The notes beneath the pieces were generated by a model. The model was not told the origin of the DNA. It saw nothing but the letters and a program-made list of their open reading frames with translations, and did no database searches. From contig NZ_CABVIR010000001.1 in assembly GCF_902498065.1 (NCBI RefSeq), positions 1,240,001 to 1,304,000 of the forward strand: a DNA stretch of 64,000 nucleotides, read 5' to 3'. Within the stretch, counting starts at the first letter, position 1, and every line of letters starts with the position of its first letter. Positions 37,085 through 43,809 of this stretch are shown here, piece after piece. This DNA comes from Pseudomonas fluorescens. GTDB taxonomy: Bacteria; Pseudomonadota; Gammaproteobacteria; Pseudomonadales; Pseudomonadaceae. A program made the translations under genes and the position numbers.

Positions 37085-37242
37085 TCCTGGAACCTGCGCG
37101 ACCGGCACATGTTCGACACTCTACAGTCACTACTTCGAAGCGATGATGGCCGAACAGTTCGACGCCATGATCTGGATTGAACAGACTCAACCGGTGACAG
37201 CACTGGGAACCGGAAGACGAAACCTATCCCTTTGGCGTGTGA
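37085..37242 (+). pseudogene. Erythromycin-esterase-like gene remnant
   Basis: Three pieces of an EreA/EreB-type protein sit in different plus-strand frames within about 160 bp. The first is SWNLRDRHMFDTL, a hallmark of the middle of the family. The second, in the next frame, is YSHYFEAMMAEQFDAMIW, which belongs near the C-terminus. The third, after another shift, is PEDETYPFGV before a TGA stop. The N-terminal half is missing and an internal deletion joins middle to end. No functional protein is possible. The match is from recalled family patterns. Confidence 0.6.
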
Positions 37243-37249
37243 GGCGGAT

Positions 37250-37425
37250 CAAGCGTTTTCAGTCGGGGCCGTGCAGATGCTTCACGAACCAGTCGCCAGC
37301 GAGTCTGGCGACTTCTGCCATGCCCCAAGACCACTAGAGCGCTGGCGTTGGTCCGCAGACGTCAAGCGGCTGATAGCGCAACGGCCCTCAGGTCGAGCTG
37401 TCGATATTTCAACTCAGTCATCGAC
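37250..37425 (-). pseudogene. Dienelactone/alpha-beta hydrolase remnant
   Basis: Right after the phosphoribosyltransferase, a minus-strand frame starts by ATG overlap (ATGACTGA) and runs 19 codons, MTELKYRQLDLRAVALSAA, then stops. Some 60 bp further a piece in another frame reads MAEVARLAGDWFVKHL, the usual C-terminal helix of dienelactone-hydrolase-type enzymes, followed by a stop. Most of the roughly 200-codon gene is gone. Phosphoribosyltransferase, hydrolase and erythromycin-esterase genes commonly occur together, which supports the reading. Confidence 0.45.
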
Positions 37426-38121
37426 ACTCTCCTGAGCCGACGCGCGGGTGGCGGGCTCTCGCTGCCAGGCGCGCATCAACAAATCGATGACCTCTTCGTC
37501 TGAAGTCTGAGGGAAACTCAAGTACCAATAACCGATCGACATCATCCACTCGGGAATCAGTGGGCAGATCACTTCATTGACTTCACTGCGCAGCGCTTCC
37601 ACCGTTTCCTGCGGTGCAACCGGCACGGCGACGACGATGCGGGACGGTGCTTGCATTCGCACCGCGTGGATTGCCGCCATCATAGAGGCCCCGGTTGCCA
37701 GGCCGTCGTCGATCAGGATCACCACCTGATCCTTGAGTTGCACAGCTGGGCGAGCGCCCCTGTACACCTGATCACGACGCAATAGCTCCTGTGTTTCGCG
37801 CGCGAGCACGGAATCGAATGCGGCCGGGGTAATGGGGTGCGCCCGCAAGGCGTCTTCATTAATGATTTGGATACCGCCATTGGCAATGGCGCCCATGGCA
37901 AATTCCGGGTGGGAGGGAACGCCCAGTTTGCGGACCAGCATCAGGTCCAGACGCACGTCCAGGGCCTTAGCCACTTCGTAGGCGACCGGAACGCCTCCAC
38001 GGGGCAAGGCGAGGATGATGACATCGGGCCGATGAGCGTATTTGAGTAACGGTTCCACCAGCCGTTGACCGGCATCAGCCCGGTCCTTCAAGGTGGTTTG
38101 CAATGAGGGGCTTTGACTCAT
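37414..38121 (-). CDS. Phosphoribosyltransferase-family protein
   Basis: Cytosolic type I phosphoribosyltransferase-fold protein of 235 residues. The PRPP-binding loop reads VILIDDGLATGASM, and the N-terminal half has LALPRGGVPVAYEVAKAL, the hallmark of the family found next to hydrolases and erythromycin-esterase-like genes. The base or substrate is not known. GAGGAGG precedes ATG 38121. The next gene in its operon has decayed, so its former partner activity is lost. The C-terminal 25 residues beyond the fold are hydrophilic and not recognisable. Confidence 0.85.
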   Translation of the reverse strand: MSQSPSLQTTLKDRADAGQRLVEPLLKYAHRPDVIILALPRGGVPVAYEVAKALDVRLDLMLVRKLGVPSHPEFAMGAIANGGIQIINEDALRAHPITPAAFDSVLARETQELLRRDQVYRGARPAVQLKDQVVILIDDGLATGASMMAAIHAVRMQAPSRIVVAVPVAPQETVEALRSEVNEVICPLIPEWMMSIGYWYLSFPQTSDEEVIDLLMRAWQREPATRASAQESVDD

Positions 38122-38178
38122 GAAAAACCTCCTCAGGCGATAACGCCTGTGGTTCGTTACAACAGGGCCTTCTCCGTT

Positions 38179-39063
38179 TCAGACCGCCAGAATACTGCAA
38201 GACACCTGGTACAGAATATGTTCTGTCGTGCTGCCCAGCAGCTTCTCCAGTCCGTGGTACTGGACTCTGCCCATCACGATCACATCCACCTGCTGCTTGC
38301 TGACAAAATCGCTCAGCGCCGAGACCGGGTGACCGAGAACGAAATGCCGACGGTCAGCGGGCACGCCGTTCTTACCGGCCAATTTGATGAACGACTGTTC
38401 CTCTGTTGTGCGCAGCTCGTTAGTGATGTCTGAAAGGGCCAGCCCCCCCATGTCCGCCAGATAGACGCCCGAAAGATCGCAGGCATACAGCAGGTGCAAC
38501 TCGGCATCACACTGCAATGCCAGGTTGGTGGCTTGCTGAATGATCCGCTCATTCAGCTCGGTGCCTGGGGACTCGGTAGCCGAAGCGTCAACCGCCGCCA
38601 CCACCTTGCGCGGCAAGGCATGACCACCACCGCCCACCAGATAGACCGGTATCGGGCAGTGGCGCAACAAATGCCAGTCCAGCGGGGTGAAGAATGCGCG
38701 TTTGAGCGCTGATTCGTGCTGCACTTCCTTGATCAGCAGGTCGGGCTGCATTTCCGTGACGTGATCAAGAATGTCTTGTTTCATGTCATCGGCCCACGTC
38801 ACCTCCGTCGTCACTTCGAGCCCGAGAGCATGGAGATGGGTGGCCTGGTTCTCCAGCCAGTCGCGATGGTCCTGAAGGTAGCTTTCACGGGCTTTTTCCC
38901 GCACGCCTTCGTCCAGCAGAGACAGTATCTCCAACGGCTTGACAAACGCAGCAATATGCAAGCTCGCGCCGCTAGCCTTGGCCAGTGCGGCCGCATGGTT
39001 TATCGCAGGAGAATGGCGCAGGACCGGGTTGATGATGAGTAACAAACGTTGATATTGGCTCAT
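38179..39063 (-). CDS. Universal stress protein, tandem UspA domains (Usp6)
   Basis: UspE-like protein of 294 residues, close paralogue of Usp2 at 24382-25266. It opens MSQYQRLLLIINPVLRHSPA and closes VIVMGRVQYHGLEKLLGST. Similarity is high across the entire length and continues into the upstream region, including an Anr box at a similar distance, so one arose by duplication of the other with its promoter. It has its own site GGAGTCAGATC before ATG 39063 and is followed by the phosphoribosyltransferase gene. Confidence 0.92.
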   Translation of the reverse strand: MSQYQRLLLIINPVLRHSPAINHAAALAKASGASLHIAAFVKPLEILSLLDEGVREKARESYLQDHRDWLENQATHLHALGLEVTTEVTWADDMKQDILDHVTEMQPDLLIKEVQHESALKRAFFTPLDWHLLRHCPIPVYLVGGGGHALPRKVVAAVDASATESPGTELNERIIQQATNLALQCDAELHLLYACDLSGVYLADMGGLALSDITNELRTTEEQSFIKLAGKNGVPADRRHFVLGHPVSALSDFVSKQQVDVIVMGRVQYHGLEKLLGSTTEHILYQVSCSILAV

Positions 39064-39188
39064 GATCTGACTCCAGACAGATGGGACTCGACGTCCACCG
39101 CAGCCCCATCATTGAGGCCAGCCGTAACGCCTGCACCGGATCAGGCACCAGCGTTGATTCAGAGTCCTCTGTTGATGTCGCCCTGGCG

Positions 39189-39202
39189 TTGATTTATATC
39201 AA
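39189..39202. promoter_or_regulatory. Perfect Anr/FNR box upstream of Usp6
   Basis: TTGAT-ttat-ATCAA, 126 nt before the minus-strand start at 39063, matching the position of the box before Usp2 (122 nt). Confidence 0.8.
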
Positions 39203-39276
39203 ATCCCTGCGCCAACGCAGCTCAAGGAGCTCGGGGGCGCGCTGGTAAAATGGATTGAATTTTCATTTCATCGCGC

Positions 39277-39290
39277 TTGATCAATATCAA
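39277..39290. promoter_or_regulatory. Perfect Anr/FNR box upstream of the PyrR-like/PRPP operon
   Basis: TTGAT-caat-ATCAA, 66 bp before ATG 39356. Together with the box at 39189 it gives each divergent gene its own site. Confidence 0.8.
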
Positions 39291-39355
39291 TAAGGACGGG
39301 CCGAGCAGGATTATGTTGGCAGGATCAACCCATCGGTTCCCGACAGGAGATTGCG

Positions 39356-39922
39356 ATGCCGACCCTACCTGCTAGTCAGCGGTTACGCTTGTACGACAGC
39401 GATGAACTCGATGGCGTGCTGCAGGCGATGGCGCGCCAAGCCGCGACATTGTTGCCGCCCGCGCAAGCGGCACTGATTGGCATCCAGCGCCGCGGCGAGC
39501 CGCTGGCACAGCGTTTACAGCAACACCTTTCACGTCAGACCGGTCAGCCAGAACTGCCTCTTTACCCTCTGAAGGTCAAGCGCTATGCCGATGACCTCAA
39601 GGTGTTGCATGCACACACGGAATTGACCGAGAACCCACTTCTGGGCGAGCTGGACCTTGTCAATACCACCCTGCTTGTTGTCGACGATGTGCTTTTTGAG
39701 GGACATTCACTCCTGCGCACCTGTGCCTATTTGGCACAACTGGGTGCTCGTCGGGTCTACACTGCGGTACTGGTTGACCGGCATGTCTGCCAGCAGCCGA
39801 TCCGTGCCGACATTATCGGCGTGCACCTGCAAGTTGCCGCCCATGACATCGTCGAATGCAACGTCCCGCCCTACGAAATGGAGTTCTGCATTGAAGTTTT
39901 GCGTCATGGTGCTGCCCGATGA
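39356..39922 (+). CDS. PyrR-like phosphoribosyltransferase
   Basis: Type I phosphoribosyltransferase-fold protein of 188 residues, similar to PyrR. The PRPP loop reads LLVVDDVLFEGHSLL, a degenerate form of the usual VDDVLYTGRT. Early residues include AALIGIQRRGEPLAQRL, matching the family. In pseudomonads PyrR-like proteins may act as a uracil phosphoribosyltransferase or in pyrimidine regulation; the degenerate loop makes catalysis uncertain. It starts after an AGGAG site behind a perfect Anr box and leads an operon with a PRPP-synthetase paralogue. Confidence 0.82.
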   Translation: MPTLPASQRLRLYDSDELDGVLQAMARQAATLLPPAQAALIGIQRRGEPLAQRLQQHLSRQTGQPELPLYPLKVKRYADDLKVLHAHTELTENPLLGELDLVNTTLLVVDDVLFEGHSLLRTCAYLAQLGARRVYTAVLVDRHVCQQPIRADIIGVHLQVAAHDIVECNVPPYEMEFCIEVLRHGAAR

Positions 39923-40005
39923 TGGCGCAAGGGTTGCAGGGTAGTTGATGTCTACGTAAGCCATCCGGGTGAGGCCTGTTTGATAAGCCTCAAAGGAGCA
40001 AAAGC

Positions 40006-40971
40006 ATGCTCACCGATCGCCCGCTTCTTTTTGCTCTGCAAGGCAGTGAGCACTATGCGACACGCGTCGCGCAACGGCTTGGCTGCCAACTGGCCCTTCA
40101 TGAAGAGCGTGACTATGAAGATGGCGAGCATAAATGCCGACCGCTGGAGTCGGTTAACGGTCGCGAGGTCGTGGTGTTCCATTCCTTGTATGGGGATGGC
40201 CGGCAAAGCGCTAACGATAAGTTGTGTCGCCTGTTGTTCTTTTGCGCAGCCCTCAAGGATGCCGGCGCTCGCGAGGTGCAGGCAGTAACGCCCTACCTCT
40301 GCTACGGACGAAAAGATCGTCGCAGCCAGCCTCAAGACCCAACGATCACTCGCTACCTGGCGGCCATGATTGAAGCCTGCCGCGTAGATCGTCTGATTGC
40401 CCTGGAAGTGCATAATCCAGCCGCGTTCGACAATGCCTTTCGCATTCCGACCTGGAACTTGCAGTGCACCGAATTGTTCGCCCGGCATTTCGCCAGGTTC
40501 GTCGGCGACACCGACGTGGTGGCGGTGTCCCCTGATTCCGGTGGTATCAAGCGCGCTGAACAATTTCGTCAGGCCCTCGAACGACAACTGGGACGCTCAG
40601 TGGGCAGTGCGCTGATGGAAAAGCACCGTGCTCACACGACGCTGACGGGCACCCTCTTGGTTGGCGAAGTCTCGGGTAAGACAGCCATTGTTTTCGATGA
40701 CCTGATCAGTACCGGCGAAACGCTGAAACATGCGGGCCTTGCCTGTCAAAACGCTGGAGCCACCCGACTGTTCGCAGCGGCGACCCATGGTTTGTTCACT
40801 ACGGGCAGCCATCTGTTCGACCAGCCGCTTTTCGAGCACATTGCGATCTCTGACAGCTTACCTCCATTTCGCCTGCCCACCGAGTGCGTGACGCAACATT
40901 TGCACGTACTCGACAGCACCGCCCTGATAGCCACCTTGCTGGCTGAAAATGGACGATTTGGTACCGTCTGA
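40006..40971 (+). CDS. Ribose-phosphate pyrophosphokinase paralogue
   Basis: PRPP synthetase of 321 residues, shape and length as in the Prs family: an N-terminal ALQGSEHYATRVAQRLG, the flexible loop YLCYGRKDRRSQPQ, VSPDSGGIKRAEQF, and a PRPP-binding IVFDDLISTGETL. Relative to housekeeping Prs the signature residues differ (for example VDDMIDTAGT), so it is a divergent second copy. It would make PRPP from ribose-5-phosphate and ATP, feeding the two phosphoribosyltransferases nearby. AAGGAG lies before ATG 40006. Confidence 0.9.
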   Translation: MLTDRPLLFALQGSEHYATRVAQRLGCQLALHEERDYEDGEHKCRPLESVNGREVVVFHSLYGDGRQSANDKLCRLLFFCAALKDAGAREVQAVTPYLCYGRKDRRSQPQDPTITRYLAAMIEACRVDRLIALEVHNPAAFDNAFRIPTWNLQCTELFARHFARFVGDTDVVAVSPDSGGIKRAEQFRQALERQLGRSVGSALMEKHRAHTTLTGTLLVGEVSGKTAIVFDDLISTGETLKHAGLACQNAGATRLFAAATHGLFTTGSHLFDQPLFEHIAISDSLPPFRLPTECVTQHLHVLDSTALIATLLAENGRFGTV

Positions 40972-41014
40972 ACAGATGATGTTGCCGACCAAAGACAATG
41001 GGGAGTGCCTGCAG

Positions 41015-41557
41015 TTGAAAAAGATCAAAATCAACACAGCATTCACACTGATTGAGCCGGGACCGGTTGTTTTCGTCACCACAAATGATGGCCAGAAGAA
41101 CAACATCATGACTGTCTCGTGGACCATGGTGATGGGCTTCACGCCGATTTTCGCCATCACCACCGGCCCCTGGAACTATTCATACGCAGCGCTTCTGAAA
41201 ACCAAGGAGTGCGTCATTTCGATACCCTCCGTCGATTTGATCGATCGCGTTATTGGTGTGGGAACCTGTTCCGGTGCCGACACCGACAAGTTTGCAACAT
41301 TCGGATTGACGCCCGTGAAAGGCAAACATGTCGGGTCACCCTTGATTAAGGAATGCCTGGCAAATATCGAATGCAAGGTTGTCGATATCATCGAGAAACA
41401 CAATATTGTTGTCCTCGAAGGCCTCGCCGCCTACATCGACGATTCACCCAAAGAGACACGAACCATTCATTCAGTGGGTGATGGTTCCTTCGTCGTGGAC
41501 GGACGCACATTGGATAGAAGAAAAATGATGCAAGCGAAACTTCCAGAGGGTGTCTAG
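41015..41557 (+). CDS. Flavin-reductase-family FMN-binding protein
   Basis: FMN-binding split-barrel protein of 180 residues with no signal peptide. Visible features are INTAFTLIEPGPVVFVTTN at the start, MTVSWTMVMGF, GPWNYSYAALLKTKECVIS and GTCSGADTDKFATFGL, typical of the flavin-reductase-like family that includes flavoredoxins. The likely start is TTG 41015, preceded by GGGGAG, because the upstream frame overlaps the prs stop and reads poorly. Members often supply reduced flavin or reduce small substrates. It closes the Anr-box operon. Confidence 0.8.
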   Translation: MKKIKINTAFTLIEPGPVVFVTTNDGQKNNIMTVSWTMVMGFTPIFAITTGPWNYSYAALLKTKECVISIPSVDLIDRVIGVGTCSGADTDKFATFGLTPVKGKHVGSPLIKECLANIECKVVDIIEKHNIVVLEGLAAYIDDSPKETRTIHSVGDGSFVVDGRTLDRRKMMQAKLPEGV

Positions 41558-41867
41558 GTGTTGGGCGATCGCCGTCACCATCCATTCAAATGGACTCGCC
41601 CTGCGTCCTTATCAGTCAATCCAGCGGATCTCTGGTTCCTTGTGCGCGCCTCATCACTCACGGTAAAGATCAACAATTCGATCAACGGTCCGGTTCCCAA
41701 GCAGGGATGCAAGTTATTGATACATAAGAACTATCAACTACGCAGTCGACAGGATGGCGTACTACAAACATTTGCTTACGAATTAGCAGCTCGCAAAAGA
41801 CCGAGTCTGGAACTACAAGTGATAGGTTGAGCGGCCTGAACTGGCCATGAGATGCACAACCTGAATT
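41558..41867. other. Intergenic region before the sialidase-like operon
   Basis: AT-richer than average. A 90-codon frame at 41558-41830 has no ribosome site and no recognisable pattern, so I do not call it a gene. Presumably it contains the promoter of the operon starting at 41868. Confidence 0.4.
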
Positions 41868-43166
41868 ATGCGCATCCCCCTACCCACCTTCCCTGCCTTC
41901 GGGGCTTATGTCGCCCTTTTCTGCCTGTTTTCGGTCGCATGGTTCACCCATCCTGCTCCGGAACACTCGTCCTTCGCCTTGATGAATCCCGTAAAGGCTG
42001 TGACTGATCAAGTCGCCAAACCCATCTATACCAGTCGTTTTGCCTCATCCGGGCTGGTGGACTTCGTGCATTCCTCGGCGGTAACCGCCTTGCCAGACGG
42101 TAGCCTGATGGCGGTCTGGTTCGCCGGCACCCGCGAAGGCGCAGCCGACGTGCAGGTGCGTTCTGCACGCTTCGACGCGAATACCGGCGAATGGGGTGCC
42201 GAGCAGGTATTGGCGACGCGGAAATCGACCCAACAGGGCACTGGAAAATACATCCGCAAGCTGGGCAACCCGGTTGTCGCGCTCGCACCGGACGGACGCC
42301 TCTGGTTGTTCTACGTGTCGGTGTCCATGGGGGGCTGGGCCGGTAGTGCGGTCAACGTGATGGTCTCTGACGACTATGGTCGCCAATGGTCCGAACCACG
42401 CCAATTGATCACTTCACCCTTTCTGAACATCAGCACCCTGGTACGTTCGGCCCCGGTGTTTCATGCCGACGGTTCCATCGGTTTACCGGTCTACCACGAA
42501 TTTCTCGGCAAATTTTCCGAGTACCTGTACCTGAGCGCAGACGGCGATGTGATCGATAAATTCCGCATCAGCCACGGCAACAATTCATTGCAACCCACGG
42601 TCGTTCCGCTGGACGGACGGCGCGGTATCGCCTTGTTGCGCTATGCCGGAAACACCCATCACCGTGTGCTGGCGACCCGCACTGAAGACGCCGGGCAAAC
42701 CTGGAGCGAACCCTACCCGCTCGACCCCTCCAATCCGAACTCCTCGTTGGCAGCCATCGCCACGCCCGAACACGGATTGCTGGTGGCGCTCAATGATTTG
42801 CAGGAGGGCCGATTCAAACTGAGTCTTTATGGTACCGACGCAAAAATGGACGATTGGCGTTCGCTGCGGGACCTCGACAAATCGCCTGATCCTGAAGGCG
42901 ATACGTTTTCGCCCGAGGCTTACAAGGAAATCATCGGCAGAGAGTTTCGCGGTTCCAGTGGTGCACTGCGCCAACCGCTGGAGGCGCAGTTCCTGAACAA
43001 CCTCGACAGCAGGGTCTGTAAGGCGCAAGGCTGCAGTTTCGAATATGAATACCCGTACTTCATCCGAAGTCCCGACGGTATGTATCACCTGGTTTATTCC
43101 TGGAACAACACCTTCATCAAGCACGTCACCTTCAACGATGCATGGTTATCGGAGCGTGCCAAATGA
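41868..43166 (+). CDS. BNR-repeat exo-sialidase-like protein
   Basis: Protein of 432 residues with an N-terminal hydrophobic segment (about 10-28) acting as signal or anchor and a six-blade beta-propeller of the BNR/sialidase type. Asp-boxes are SDDYGRQW (167-174) and TEDAGQTW (272-279). Family members cleave terminal sialic acids or related sugars, but the true substrate is open. It is the first gene of an operon: its stop overlaps the start of the next gene (ATGA), and a sulfatase-like membrane enzyme follows. The start lacks a strong site, so the exact first codon is less certain. Confidence 0.8.
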   Translation: MRIPLPTFPAFGAYVALFCLFSVAWFTHPAPEHSSFALMNPVKAVTDQVAKPIYTSRFASSGLVDFVHSSAVTALPDGSLMAVWFAGTREGAADVQVRSARFDANTGEWGAEQVLATRKSTQQGTGKYIRKLGNPVVALAPDGRLWLFYVSVSMGGWAGSAVNVMVSDDYGRQWSEPRQLITSPFLNISTLVRSAPVFHADGSIGLPVYHEFLGKFSEYLYLSADGDVIDKFRISHGNNSLQPTVVPLDGRRGIALLRYAGNTHHRVLATRTEDAGQTWSEPYPLDPSNPNSSLAAIATPEHGLLVALNDLQEGRFKLSLYGTDAKMDDWRSLRDLDKSPDPEGDTFSPEAYKEIIGREFRGSSGALRQPLEAQFLNNLDSRVCKAQGCSFEYEYPYFIRSPDGMYHLVYSWNNTFIKHVTFNDAWLSERAK

Positions 43167-43777
43167 TCAACCTGTGGCAAGCCCATATCAGCTTCACCCT
43201 GATCATCTTTCTGTTGCTGCCTTCGTTTGGTTTAAAGCGGACTGCGAGGATCGCGCTGTTGGTGGCATTGCTGGCAGCCAGCTTCATACCGCTGGATGGC
43301 TTGTCGTTGGCTGCGTACTTGCGCAGCCACATCGATGACCTGGCGGTCACGACATTGGTGTTCATGGTGTGGGGCTGTTTGCGTCGACTGGGTTTCCTGC
43401 CGCCTGCGCAGCAAGGCACGACCAGCGTATTGATCATCTTCGCTGCGATGGCGTTGGTGCTCTACCCCGCAACGCTGGGGTTGAGTTATCTGGACCCTTA
43501 CCGGCTTGGCTTCAGTCCGCGCCCGATGCTGATCTTCGTCGCACTGCTCACGGCAGGCCTGTTTTATGTACGCAGTTACCTGGCCGTCGTGATGCTGGCG
43601 AGTGCAACCCTGGCCTTCGTCGTCGGGGTAAAACCTTCACATAACTATTGGGATTACCTGGTTGATCCGCTGCTGGGCCTGTATTGCTGCGCGGCACTGC
43701 TGACGCTGGCAGTGCGTTGGTCGTATGGCTGGCGGAACACGCTGCGTGGCTCAGTGAAAGACTCCGGATCCGTTTGA
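43163..43777 (+). CDS. Unknown integral membrane protein (sialidase/LtaS operon)
   Basis: Protein of 204 residues with about six hydrophobic segments, beginning MINLWQAHISFTLIIFLLLP, and no recognised domain. The ATG at 43163 overlaps the preceding stop, giving translational coupling; the GTG upstream start is less likely. It lies between the sialidase-like protein and the LtaS-like sulfatase and probably works with them in glycan modification at the envelope. I do not recognise the family. Confidence 0.75.
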   Translation: MINLWQAHISFTLIIFLLLPSFGLKRTARIALLVALLAASFIPLDGLSLAAYLRSHIDDLAVTTLVFMVWGCLRRLGFLPPAQQGTTSVLIIFAAMALVLYPATLGLSYLDPYRLGFSPRPMLIFVALLTAGLFYVRSYLAVVMLASATLAFVVGVKPSHNYWDYLVDPLLGLYCCAALLTLAVRWSYGWRNTLRGSVKDSGSV

Positions 43778-43809
43778 GATTCAACGACGTTTTTAACAGG
43801 GGAACAGGG

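Noticed and set aside
37085..37242. Functional macrolide resistance
   Set aside because: The esterase-like gene is in pieces with frameshifts and lacks its N-terminal half, so no enzyme can be made.
41558..41830. A 90-codon frame before the sialidase-like gene
   Set aside because: No ribosome-binding site, no recognisable pattern and AT-rich unspecific composition.
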